Positions 31,301 through 37,951 of a DNA stretch of 37,951 bases are shown piece after piece. The translations under genes were made by a program, and so were the position numbers. The notes under the pieces were generated by a model. The model was not told the origin of the DNA, did no database searches, and saw only the letters and a list, made by a program, of their open reading frames with translations. The stretch spans positions 1 to 37,951 of the forward strand of contig CAMSTW010000031.1 in assembly GCA_947063855.1 (NCBI GenBank), in the 5' to 3' direction. Every line of letters starts with the position of its first letter. The stretch's first letter is position 1. This DNA is from an uncultured Dorea sp. GTDB lineage: Bacteria > Bacillota > Clostridia > Lachnospirales > Lachnospiraceae.

Positions 31301-32799
31301 TTCGCAACTCCGCCTTGTAAAACTGCCCCGTCTGCCGCATCACCGTATGTAACAGTTACCGCCGGCACCGTAATATCTAACACTCCCTTGGGAACATATT
31401 TTTCATTCGCCAAAGTTAATATGCTTTCGCCAAATAATCCCAATTGCTCATCATCATACTCATACGTGATATTATAAGCAAGTTTAAATATATAACCAGC
31501 TCCTACACTTCCGTTTGTACCAGCCAGGAATAATTCCTTAGGCGCTCCGATTGTTCCGGTATCACAATTGGTCACATCTACCAGGTAATTTTTTCCTTCC
31601 AATGTAACAATATTCCACATGTGAGGCCCGGCGCCTGTTCCACCACTCATATTTCCCGACACTGTATAACATACAGTATCCGCTCCGCTGAATTGCGATA
31701 AATCACACAGATATTGGAAAGCCTTGGAATATCCTTCGCATACAACATTTGTCGTTGTATCGCCATCAAATACCCAAATCAACTGCCATGGATCTCCATA
31801 AGGAGTATCTTTATTATTTGCAGCATCATTATTATAAGACACAAGGTCACAAATCTCCTGACGATAACCATCCAGCTTTTCGTAATCCGATTTACCTTCA
31901 TATTTCTTTACTATATTCTTCGCGGTCGCCGCTGCGGTTGCCGCGCTCTTTGCTTTAGTAGTGTCTATCTGATAAACAGATCCTTGATATCCCTTTGCAA
32001 CTGAAAATTGGTATGTTAAATCAATATGATATTTATTATCATTATACCGATATCCCATGCTATAAGGTAATTTCGTCCCTGCAGTCTTATTATACCAATA
32101 TAACTCATACGGGAAATCCATCAACAAATAATTAATTATACTATGAAGATTATATTCTTCCTTAAACTTTTTCACGGCTGCATCACTAATCTGTTCCATT
32201 GTCGCATTACTATTAAGACCCAAATCAGCCGCCGACCAGGCTATCGACTGTCCAATCTCCGTAGATGCTCTATTACCAGCCGCTATCTTCTTAATCTCTT
32301 CTTTAAGAATGTTATAACTTTCGAGATTTACTCCCGTCAGCTTTTCCTTTCCAAAGTCTGCTAACGGTGCAATATCACTGTTCAGTTCACCAAAAAAGAG
32401 CTGATCCACATATCCCGCAAATAACTCATCATTATCCGGAAAATCCTCAGCTGAGTCTGGAATTACCGTCTCTGTAAAAGTTCTGGATAACTTATCCTCG
32501 GCATTCTCCGCATTCTCAGCCTTACTATCCTTCTCACTCTTCTTCTCTCCCGCACCATCCGGATCCGACTTCACATCTTCCTGCTTCTGTCCGGCTTGCG
32601 TGTCTTTCTTCTCCCCTTCGGCTTCCGGCTGATCTGCCGCCGGCTCTTTTGGAGCACCAACTTCCGGTGTCCCGGTTACTTTCCCCTCTGTCTCCTCCGC
32701 CAGTGCCGTCAGCATCGTACTGCTCATGCCATTGCCTACCAGCGCAAGTGTCAGGGCCAATACCAGGCCGCGTTTCAGCCTGCTTTTCTTGTTACCCAT
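28318..32799 (-). CDS. Wall-anchored protein with transglutaminase-like domain, MBG/YDG repeats and SPQTG sorting signal
   Basis: 1493 residues from the ATG at 32799 (MGNKKSRLKRG), with GGGAG 9 bases upstream. Order: signal peptide (1-34); a charged low-complexity linker to about 110; a transglutaminase-like core with Cys at about 353 (NVVCEGYSKAF), His at about 392 (GPHMWNIV) and Asp at about 407 (YLVDVTNCD); then about 800 residues of immunoglobulin-like repeats of MBG/YDG type (RPVTVTARDLESVYGE, KVTKVYDGTTSVENV) and one Big_2-like unit (SEPSVATVDAASG) near 1130; then SPQTGDE, a hydrophobic helix and RR. Class B sortases of Clostridioides difficile use SPxTG motifs, which fits the sortase in this window. 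The catalytic triad suggests peptide cleavage or crosslinking at the cell surface; the substrate is unknown. The repeat part would lift the catalytic domain off the wall. Confidence 0.85.
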   Translation of the reverse strand: MGNKKSRLKRGLVLALTLALVGNGMSSTMLTALAEETEGKVTGTPEVGAPKEPAADQPEAEGEKKDTQAGQKQEDVKSDPDGAGEKKSEKDSKAENAENAEDKLSRTFTETVIPDSAEDFPDNDELFAGYVDQLFFGELNSDIAPLADFGKEKLTGVNLESYNILKEEIKKIAAGNRASTEIGQSIAWSAADLGLNSNATMEQISDAAVKKFKEEYNLHSIINYLLMDFPYELYWYNKTAGTKLPYSMGYRYNDNKYHIDLTYQFSVAKGYQGSVYQIDTTKAKSAATAAATAKNIVKKYEGKSDYEKLDGYRQEICDLVSYNNDAANNKDTPYGDPWQLIWVFDGDTTTNVVCEGYSKAFQYLCDLSQFSGADTVCYTVSGNMSGGTGAGPHMWNIVTLEGKNYLVDVTNCDTGTIGAPKELFLAGTNGSVGAGYIFKLAYNITYEYDDEQLGLFGESILTLANEKYVPKGVLDITVPAVTVTYGDAADGAVLQGGVAKDPQGNIISGSFAWASDVTSYGNAGTKELKAIFTPSDSSAGFEPQIVLVKVIVNRRPVTVTARDLESVYGEPEAALVYTIDSNTPLVGTDKLSGELSCDKGNANAGSYRITQGTLTNGNNPNYSITYKSGTYLIKPTDKYRDNTATVQNILQGVGKFTEPVFAGVNGELVKGSVTYTYNSGTFDYGTLVNELSKLDLDANGTIGYTFVPVADGNYTGNKTGSIAFTIKDIEFTVDNKPATVNNAVTIKSNPVYGDQWSEIVKITSTITAKAGNGSDAEASHFKLSVSGIPNAGEQSFQVLYNGTVDGKKYTDAVVCEGKVNIAERTLKVLAGDYKVTKVYDGTTSVENVTTTGELKVDGILTKDTDVKVNGTFDGFTNPNVGIDKEIKVNLALTGQNAGNYKLENDTVAVSCAITPQSITPTVAVNGSYIYTGTAVIPEIVVMNGQSILDAAAYEVSCSNNVNAGQATVTVSPKAGGNYTWTPVKTEFAIRKAEYDNDKRSASQSTKYGNADTYNLASILPEGAKLGTITAVDEFKILEAQPSVKDNVLSYKLSAGRDQVGQTATITIPVTETTNYNPFNITFMITVSDKESQNDFKFDVTELKKTYGDGDFAVVAANAAEGSTVTYKSSEPSVATVDAASGNVHILRKGTATITATASETNDYLSKSISYTLTVSPKALTWDVSGLQAVDKQGTIKDTKKASLYGELRVSGIVPADNGKVSFICPAGKDGKLIGTYADTKPGAQKVTLTWAGEQVVLTGTDVDNYTLPAKLPEITGRINAVTEQTNVPESTDTVKYKLEVEDGISQVPDTLVENPELNTPAKIEEKMKSEIRVSLKEESNQNSIEVYDVVLMVKDGDGEWKVATEENFPKDGLTVTLPYPEGTGKDTHNFEIAHMFTHNWNGREAGQIEHPKASKINEGIQFKVTSLSPIAIGWKEIKSDNTGANGNTNTNATTPNKSRSPQTGDENVIMLYVLLMMLGAAGVGYTMKRRATR

Positions 32800-32904
32800 G
32801 CTTGTCCACTCCCTTTGAATCATAGTTTTTCCATTATCTTTTTCATTCTACCACAACCTCACTCCAAAAAGAAGTCTTTTCATGGAAATTCCTGAATATT
32901 TTAA

Positions 32905-32940
32905 TGCCGGGGCGTATCCCTTAAGGGATACGCCCCGGCA
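32905..32940. repeat. 36-bp perfect palindrome
   Basis: TGCCGGGGCGTATCCCTT and its exact complement, centred on TTAA. It lies 66 bases past the stop of the AAA-ATPase gene. No T-tract follows on the minus strand, so it is an unusual terminator, an RNA-processing hairpin or a protein-binding palindrome. Confidence 0.85.
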
Positions 32941-33006
32941 CTGATCTTCATCTACACTTTTCCAATTCCTTAATTGTGAAAATGCATCTTTATAGAATCC
33001 GCCGGC

Positions 33007-34137
33007 TTACTCCGCCGTCGACAGATAATAATTATATAATCTTGCCTCAAAGATCCGGTTCGAAATCGCCACGTTCCCCTGCTGATTCTTGACAAACCCG
33101 AACATCACGGCGTCACTGATGGCCAGATTATCCGGATTATACACCGTATTCTCTCCCGCGAACAGCAGGGATCCAAGCATCGCGTTCAGCTCCGAATAAT
33201 CCGCAAGCTTTCCGATCATGGAGCCGAACAAAGTATTCTCTTCCAATAAGATCAGGCGCACCGCCTCATGGAATCCCTTCTTCGTCCACGCGGTCAGCCT
33301 GCCTCCGATCTCTTCCTTCTCCTGAACCTTCTCATCGATCAATTTACACAGCCGTGATACCAGAAATGGATAGCCTGATGTATAATCGTACAGCATCGCC
33401 GCCATCTCCTGGGTATCCATCCCCGTGGCGTGGTCTTCTTCATATTCCTTAAGCATCCCGGCTATCCCTTCCTTTGAAAGCCCCATGTCCACGTCAAAAT
33501 CCGCCGCTATGTTCCACGGGCTGTTCACGTTGCGCTCCGAAGGGCGGATCTTCCTTCTGACATTCCTGACGTCATACACGGCCGCCAGGATTACAGACTG
33601 GAAGAAGACAAATTCCCGTACTTCCCTGTCAAGATAACCGTAACGGAGCTGCGACAGAAAATCAAGAAGAACTCTGTTATTGGATGCGTAATCTACCTCG
33701 TCGATAATCAGAACTACCGGCTTCGCAGAACATTCACAGAACTCCTTCAATATCTCAAACATATGCATCAGGTTGAAGTCTGCCTCCTGCTTTGCGGCCG
33801 TAAGCCGCTCTGTCTGCGGCGCAGCTTCCGCCGTCTCTGCCTGGCGGAGCCGGGCTTCCCTTACAAATGCGGATGCAAATGTGTTACAAAAACTCTTCTC
33901 ATTTTCAAAGCACGCATCGCTGAACCGCTGGAAATCCAGACTTATGACCAGATACTTCTCCGAAAGCCTCTTCACCAGCTCTGCAATGGTTGTCGTCTTC
34001 CCATATTGCCGTGCGTAGTTAATCGTAAAATATGCGCCCTCGTCGACCAGTTCTTGAATCTGTGACAAACGTTCTGTCAGATCAACCATATAATGCTTTC
34101 CTGGGATACAAGGGCCGGTTGTATTGAATCGCCTCAT
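33007..34137 (-). CDS. AAA-type ATPase (AAA_35-like)
   Basis: 376 residues from the ATG at 34137 (MRRFNTTGPCIPGKHYM), with GGAGGAG upstream; the frame is open to 34179. The N-terminus FNTTGPCIPGKHYMVDL is typical of large bacterial AAA proteins that precede PD-(D/E)xK nuclease domains. Walker A is ARQYGKTTT, Walker B is VVLIIDEVDY, and a winged-helix-like part follows to the C-terminus. There is no nuclease domain here; the protein ends after FEARLYNYYLS, at the point where it would start in longer relatives. Family members are abundant in gut Firmicutes and Bacteroidetes with no firm function. It stands alone. Confidence 0.78.
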   Translation of the reverse strand: MRRFNTTGPCIPGKHYMVDLTERLSQIQELVDEGAYFTINYARQYGKTTTIAELVKRLSEKYLVISLDFQRFSDACFENEKSFCNTFASAFVREARLRQAETAEAAPQTERLTAAKQEADFNLMHMFEILKEFCECSAKPVVLIIDEVDYASNNRVLLDFLSQLRYGYLDREVREFVFFQSVILAAVYDVRNVRRKIRPSERNVNSPWNIAADFDVDMGLSKEGIAGMLKEYEEDHATGMDTQEMAAMLYDYTSGYPFLVSRLCKLIDEKVQEKEEIGGRLTAWTKKGFHEAVRLILLEENTLFGSMIGKLADYSELNAMLGSLLFAGENTVYNPDNLAISDAVMFGFVKNQQGNVAISNRIFEARLYNYYLSTAE

Positions 34138-34232
34138 TGTACAGTCTCTCCTCCGTGTATTCGTATACTTTGCTGTCATGACAGAATCCTGCCTAAACTG
34201 GCTATGCTGATACCTGTTCCGTCACTTGTATC

Positions 34233-34261
34233 ATTATAGATGATATCCGGCTCCACGTCCA
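34233..34261 (-). promoter_or_regulatory. Candidate promoter for the AAA-ATPase
   Basis: The minus strand reads TGGACG, a 17-base spacer, and a perfect TATAAT, about 95 bases before the start. Confidence 0.5.
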
Positions 34262-34302
34262 GTATTTTCCATATGAAAGATACGACTTCCATGCATTCAT
34301 CT

Positions 34303-34980
34303 CTATGCATTCTCCGTATAGCGGCAGGCCGGATACCCGCTGCAACCCCAGAACTCTCCGTACCGACCGCTGCGCTTCTTAAGGAACTGCCCGCATTTCG
34401 GGCAAAGCCTCAGATTCTCCTGCACCCTGAGCGACGCAAGCTCTTCTCCAAGCTTCTCGAACACCTTCTGGTTCATGCCGCAGTCGGCAAGCGCACGGTG
34501 CGCCCCTGCCGTGGAGATGTTATAGTGGGAAGCAAGATCTGACAGTTTATAATGTGACAACTGCGGCAGACACTGCTTTGCCAGCGACAACGTATCTATG
34601 TAGTCATTAGAAATCGTCTTCCCCCAGTACTTTTGTGCATCCCGCCATATGAATTTCATGTCGAAGGTGTGGATATTATGGCCCGCCAGAATCATTTCCC
34701 CGATAAAATGGTCAAAATCCGCCAGAGCCTTCTCAAACACCGGCGCCCGGGCCACCATATCGTCATAGATGTTGTTGACCTTCGACGCCTGCCAGGGTAT
34801 CGGTCTTTCGGGATTGACCAGGGTGGAAAATTCGTCCGTAACTTTGCCTTTCTGTACCTTGACTGCCGATATCTCGATTACCGCGTCGCTCTGCACGCTG
34901 ATCCCTGTCGTCTCCAGGTCGAAGACCACATAATCCTTCACGTACTTATCAATCTTTCTTCCTTTTTTATCTCCAAGCAT
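34303..34980 (-). CDS. DEDDh 3'-5' exonuclease with C-terminal topoisomerase-type zinc finger
   Basis: 225 residues. An epsilon-like exonuclease domain covers about 15-180: YVVFDLETTG (ExoI), GHNIHTFDMKF (ExoII), and HRALADCGMNQ (ExoIII, His before Asp), so all DEDDh residues are present. The last 35 residues form a four-Cys zinc ribbon, LCPKCGQFLKKRSGRYGEFWGCSGYPAC, of the kind found at the C-terminus of topoisomerase I, which binds single-stranded DNA. Together they suggest a stand-alone nuclease that grips single-stranded DNA or RNA ends in repair or processing. It is followed by the EamA gene's transcript on the same strand but is probably independent. Confidence 0.85.
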   Translation of the reverse strand: MLGDKKGRKIDKYVKDYVVFDLETTGISVQSDAVIEISAVKVQKGKVTDEFSTLVNPERPIPWQASKVNNIYDDMVARAPVFEKALADFDHFIGEMILAGHNIHTFDMKFIWRDAQKYWGKTISNDYIDTLSLAKQCLPQLSHYKLSDLASHYNISTAGAHRALADCGMNQKVFEKLGEELASLRVQENLRLCPKCGQFLKKRSGRYGEFWGCSGYPACRYTENA

Positions 34981-35049
34981 ATCTGTCTCCTATATAGCTG
35001 CCGCTATCTTCTCATTCTCTTATTGTTCTTTCTCACAGGCAGTCCTCTT

Positions 35050-35463
35050 TCATATGACCATAACGAAAGTCCCTGCGCCAATCAGGATACAGCCAAGCAG
35101 AGATTTCTTTGTAAATTCCTCATGCAAAAACAGGAACGCCAGAGCCAGTGTAATGACTACGCTCAATTTGTCAACTGGTACAACCTTCGACGCTTCTCCC
35201 AATTGCAGCGCCCTATAGTAGCACAGCCAGGACGCCCCCGTCGCCAGGCCTGATAATATAAGGAAGATCCAGCTTTTTTTGCTTATCTCCGATATTCCAT
35301 TCTGCGTATGGGTCAAACATACCATCCCCCACGCCATCACTACCACAACGACTGTTCTGATCGCTGTCGCCAGATTAGAATTCACGCCCTCTATGCCTAT
35401 CTTCGCCAGGATTGATGTCAGCGCCGCAAAAACTGCAGACAGCAAAGCAAATATGAACCACAT
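35050..35463 (-). CDS. EamA/DMT-superfamily transporter, single-domain
   Basis: 137 residues with about five membrane helices: FIFALLSAVFAALTSILAKIG, a Val-rich helix, WIFLILSGLATGASWLCYYRAL, VVPVDKLSVVITLALAFLFL and LLGCILIGAGTFVMV. The motif YYRALQLGEASKVVPVDKLS is typical of the small EamA half-transporters that likely pair as dimers. Full-length EamA proteins have ten helices in two repeats. The substrate is unknown. The gene precedes the exonuclease on the same strand, with 69 bases between. Confidence 0.85.
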   Translation of the reverse strand: MWFIFALLSAVFAALTSILAKIGIEGVNSNLATAIRTVVVVVMAWGMVCLTHTQNGISEISKKSWIFLILSGLATGASWLCYYRALQLGEASKVVPVDKLSVVITLALAFLFLHEEFTKKSLLGCILIGAGTFVMVI

Positions 35464-35531
35464 ACCCTGTCACTTCCTCTCCCATACTGCCATCCGTCAG
35501 GATCCATCCCCGGTCATTTTAAAATGAATAG

Positions 35532-35565
35532 AAAAAAAGCCTCAGAAATCTTGAATTCCCAGGCT
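35532..35565 (-). terminator. Terminator after tRNA-Cys
   Basis: On the minus strand AGCCT-x-GGAAT pairs with ATTTC-xx-AGGCT, followed by seven U (35532-35538). Confidence 0.75.
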
Positions 35566-35573
35566 CTTCTAAG

Positions 35574-35645
35574 AGGCGCAGACCGGATTTGAACCGGTGA
35601 ATCAGGGTGTTGCAGACCCATGCCTTACCACTTGGCTACTGCGCC
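35574..35645 (-). tRNA. tRNA-Cys (GCA)
   Basis: 72 bases. Acceptor stem GGCGCAG with CTGCGCC, discriminator U (the usual identity base for cysteine), T arm ACCGG-TTCAAAT-CCGGT, anticodon loop CTGCAAC giving GCA. CCA is not encoded. The outer anticodon-stem pair is a mismatch (T-T). Confidence 0.95.
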
Positions 35646-35752
35646 TTATGAAGTGCGAACGAGCTCTTCACTCACCGCACTCATACATTATAACAAAGCT
35701 TTACACCTTCGTCAAGACTTAATTTGTTGAAAATCTAAATTTTAAATTTATA

Positions 35753-36397
35753 CTAAAATCCCAACTCTTCATTCACCAGAATCACCTTGATCCGTTTTGC
35801 AATCTTCGAGAATCTGGTGATCAGGAACTGGCAGCATATCGTATCCGGAGACTTGCAATCGAAGCATGATCCTGTCCTGGAGCATGGCGTATCCAGCCCG
35901 AATCTCTGGGCGTTGACAGGCGCCGCCTCATTTCTTGCCCTGGACACCGCATTCTCTACATCCTTCACCACCTTATTCATGCCGACAATCATCACGACAT
36001 TCCTTGGCCCGTTGGCTATCGCGGACACCCGGTTCCCGATACCGTCGATATTCACGATTACGCCGTCTTCCGTGATGGCGTTGGCGCTGGTCAGAAAATA
36101 ATCACAATCATATGCGATCAGCTCAATCTCCCGCTTCTTCTGGGGCGTCTCTGCCGCCTCCCGGTTGTACGCCTTGTAATTGCCTTCGGAAATCGCCTGT
36201 TTAAGCCCGATCTCATTCACAGACATCGAACCTCCCCAGGAAACACTGCTGCCCTCCGGGATCCACTCCAATGCCTTCGCAAGAGCCTCTTCCTTTGTCT
36301 CCGCATAATAGCCTTCCATATTACGGGATTCCAGGCTCTTCACCATCCGCTCGCCCAATAACCTGTTTCTCTTTACTCGATTCTCGTTCAATGTCAT
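35753..36397 (-). CDS. LUD-domain (lactate utilization, LutC/YkgG-like) protein
   Basis: 214 residues. The LUD (DUF162) domain is seen in EGSSVSWGGSMSVNEIGL, FLTSANAITEDGVIVNIDGIGNRVSAIANGPRNVVMIVG and KDVENAVSRARNEAAP. The C-terminal part adds a cysteine cluster, CSRTGSCFDCKSPDTICC, found in the single-domain LUD proteins of clostridia and likely to bind an iron-sulfur cluster or zinc. LutA/LutB are not adjacent, so lactate oxidation is not implied; many clostridial relatives have no known role. AGGAGG sits just before the ATG. The PucR regulator lies 64 bases upstream on the same strand, so the two may form an operon. Confidence 0.88.
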   Translation of the reverse strand: MTLNENRVKRNRLLGERMVKSLESRNMEGYYAETKEEALAKALEWIPEGSSVSWGGSMSVNEIGLKQAISEGNYKAYNREAAETPQKKREIELIAYDCDYFLTSANAITEDGVIVNIDGIGNRVSAIANGPRNVVMIVGMNKVVKDVENAVSRARNEAAPVNAQRFGLDTPCSRTGSCFDCKSPDTICCQFLITRFSKIAKRIKVILVNEELGF

Positions 36398-36461
36398 ATC
36401 CTCCTCTTATTTAATTCTTAAGCAACAGCCCTATCCGCATCACCCCAGTAACACCCACAGA

Positions 36462-37601
36462 TCAGAAATACCCCGTCCCAAGCCTCAGTATGTAGATTGC
36501 AACCATGATCTTGACCCGGTTCTCATTCTTCAGGATATCATACCCCAGGATCTTCCTGATCTTATCAAGCTTATATGCCAGTGTGTTCTTATGGCAATAC
36601 AGCGCCTGCGCCGTATGCACCGCACAACAGTCATTCTCAAAATAAGCCTCCAGAATCTCCATATAGTCTGTATGATTCTCCTCATCATACTTCATCAGTT
36701 CTCCTACCGTCTCCCGCACAAATTCCGGATAGATGGACGCCTCCTTCATATCCGCAAGAATCTTATAGATCCCCAGTTCGTCATAACTCAGCAGATTCTT
36801 GGGAATCGCCGTCTTGGTAAGCTGGTAGGCCGTATACGCGTTCTCATGAGACCGGTGGATATCCCTGATGCCTTCGGCCAGCGTCCCGATACCCGCGTAG
36901 ACATTCGCGTCATTCCTGCACAGACGCCCGAATTCCTCCTGAACCTTTGCAAGGGGCCATCCTGCAGTAAGGATGATCAGCCGTCCGTGCTCCTCATATG
37001 CAATCATCTTCTCCAGAGCGAAGCGCATAGACTTCTCAATCTTTTCCAGGCGTTCATTCCCCGCCTCATCATCATATGTATGACAACTCAGGATGATCAC
37101 AACATATTCCATGTCTCTTAGGAAACCATTTCTCTCAAAATGACTCAGATAGGAACCCTCATTCTCAGGATAGTAGATTGCATTCTTAAATGAGGCGATC
37201 AGGTTCGTCTCTCTCTGCTCATTCTTAAGGAGTATCTCCGCAAACAGGCGCATGATATCTATATACGGCGTCGTCCATGCCGCCGAAAATATAGGAAAAC
37301 GGATCTCATTGCAGTAATCAACAATCTCCTGTGAGTATGTCTCCTCTCCCCGGAATGACATGATCAGCCCGCCTGCGTGGCGCCGGTCAAGCTCCGTGAT
37401 ATACCGCTTAAGCCATTCTTCCGAGGTACAGCTTAAGCCCGAGTAGAAGACCAGCTCTTCACCGTGCAGAGACGCGATAAATTCTATGTCCTCCACCACG
37501 TGCATCCAGGCAATCATCTTACCGAAACAGCTGTCCGTATGTAATCTCACAGGATACTGCGGCGAGATTGCCGCATACAGATCCTTTAGTTCAACCGCCA
37601 T
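36462..37601 (-). CDS. PucR/CdaR-family transcriptional regulator
   Basis: 379 residues from the ATG at 37601 (MAVELKDLYAAI), with GGAAGGGA just upstream; the frame is open to 37634 without a ribosome site. An N-terminal PucR sensor-like domain covers about 1-120. A middle GGDEF-like regulatory part follows, with a C-terminal helix-turn-helix of PucR type (ENDCCAVHTAQALYCHKNTLAYKLDKIRKILGYD). Such proteins sense purine or organic-acid metabolites and usually control adjacent genes; the LUD gene directly downstream is the obvious target. An inverted repeat overlaps its own promoter, so autoregulation is possible. Confidence 0.85.
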   Translation of the reverse strand: MAVELKDLYAAISPQYPVRLHTDSCFGKMIAWMHVVEDIEFIASLHGEELVFYSGLSCTSEEWLKRYITELDRRHAGGLIMSFRGEETYSQEIVDYCNEIRFPIFSAAWTTPYIDIMRLFAEILLKNEQRETNLIASFKNAIYYPENEGSYLSHFERNGFLRDMEYVVIILSCHTYDDEAGNERLEKIEKSMRFALEKMIAYEEHGRLIILTAGWPLAKVQEEFGRLCRNDANVYAGIGTLAEGIRDIHRSHENAYTAYQLTKTAIPKNLLSYDELGIYKILADMKEASIYPEFVRETVGELMKYDEENHTDYMEILEAYFENDCCAVHTAQALYCHKNTLAYKLDKIRKILGYDILKNENRVKIMVAIYILRLGTGYF

Positions 37602-37660
37602 ATCCCTTCCCCCCGGTCTTTTCCTATTTTTCATATCTGACAGAAACCACTACAAGATAT

Positions 37661-37690
37661 AGTATAGCACTATTGTGATCCACGCACAAT
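37661..37690 (-). promoter_or_regulatory. Candidate promoter with overlapping inverted repeat, pucR-like gene
   Basis: The minus strand reads TTGTGC, a 17-base spacer, and TATACT, about 60 bases before the start. An inverted repeat ATTGTG-7-CACAAT (37672-37690) overlaps the -35 and spacer and could be an operator. Confidence 0.5.
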
Positions 37691-37836
37691 TATTTTATGA
37701 ATTTCTGTCTGCAAAGACCATTTCAAAAGGACTGGCTTCATGCTATATTGTTTATGGAACACAAATCATGCTGAAAAGCAATCCCCCCGAGAATTTGTGT
37801 TTTCGAATTCAACCTTCAGATTATTTTTCGAAAAGC

Positions 37837-37870
37837 GACCCCCGAAGTTCACTTCCGGGTCCTTTTTCTT
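37837..37870. terminator. Terminator in the right-end intergenic region
   Basis: GACCC..GAAG pairs with CTTC.GGGTC, followed on the plus strand by CTTTTTCTTT. In the minus direction GCTTTTCG follows, so it may instead end a gene lying beyond the right edge. Nothing else clear is seen in 37700-37951 apart from a possible 8-codon gene end at 37925-37951. Confidence 0.6.
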
Positions 37871-37951
37871 TATATCCATACCATCTCTGCCGATCTCACC
37901 TGCCTGCTTTGGCACATCAGCTCCCTACTGCTGCAGATACTGTTCTATCCC

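Noticed and set aside
37925..37951. End of a minus-strand gene (GIEQYLQQ then stop) at the right edge
   Set aside because: Eight codons are too few to support a gene; another frame also stays open to nearby, so it is not called.

Overview
This window looks like chromosome of a Gram-positive, low-to-mid GC gut clostridium, most likely a Lachnospiraceae species. The evidence is strong AGGAGG ribosome sites, the murB-rapZ-whiA-HPr cluster, a clostridial 2[4Fe-4S] ferredoxin, DUF951 and DUF5685 proteins, a class B sortase with an SPQTG-type substrate, and a D-proline-reductase-related protein. The species call is inference. I see no prophage, complete insertion sequence, CRISPR array or rRNA.

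Layout. (1) 1-3.5 kb, minus: the end of a lipid-kinase gene, then murB-rapZ-whiA-crh-like HPr. (2) 3.7-7.7 kb: a CNNM/CorC membrane protein, a sugar-binding lipoprotein followed by a 43-bp tandem repeat, a 56-residue ferredoxin, and a small unknown gene behind a repeat-rich leader. (3) 7.7-11.6 kb, minus: gdpP-rplI-dnaB. (4) 11.8-19.5 kb: a galacto-N-biose/lacto-N-biose (mucin and milk glycan) locus. It holds an N-acetylhexosamine kinase, a sugar nucleotidyltransferase, an AraC regulator, the GH112 phosphorylase, and a CBM9-like domain fused in frame to glucosamine-6-phosphate deaminase. In its middle, just before araC, lies about 400 bp of non-coding DNA made of two very long hairpin domains and a terminator. 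(5) 19.6-21.1 kb, minus: rpsF-ssb-rpsR and a DUF951 gene. (6) 21.2-24.1 kb, minus: a cysteine-desulfidase-family protein and a class B sortase, followed by a 48-bp tandem repeat. (7) 24.2-27.6 kb, plus: a zinc-ribbon / DUF5685 / J-domain trio, a flavodoxin-like protein, and an AT-rich two-gene patch with a likely frameshift. (8) 27.6-34.1 kb, minus: an orphan PrdA-like domain, a 1493-residue wall-anchored transglutaminase-like/MBG protein, and an AAA ATPase. (9) 34.3-37.6 kb, minus: a DEDDh exonuclease with a topoisomerase-type zinc finger, a half-size EamA transporter, tRNA-Cys, a LUD protein, and a PucR-type regulator.

How the parts fit. The GH112 enzyme would split Gal-beta-1,3-HexNAc by phosphorolysis. 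The kinase and nucleotidyltransferase would activate the released HexNAc, and NagB would send glucosamine-6-phosphate to glycolysis. The AraC protein is the obvious local regulator. The sortase and the SPQTG protein form a plausible enzyme-substrate pair. A recurring theme is short tandem duplication at the 3' ends of genes, where the repeat unit contains the stop codon (three loci), plus low-complexity inserts inside otherwise conserved proteins.

The best candidate for something undescribed is the two-domain structured element at about 14035-14450.
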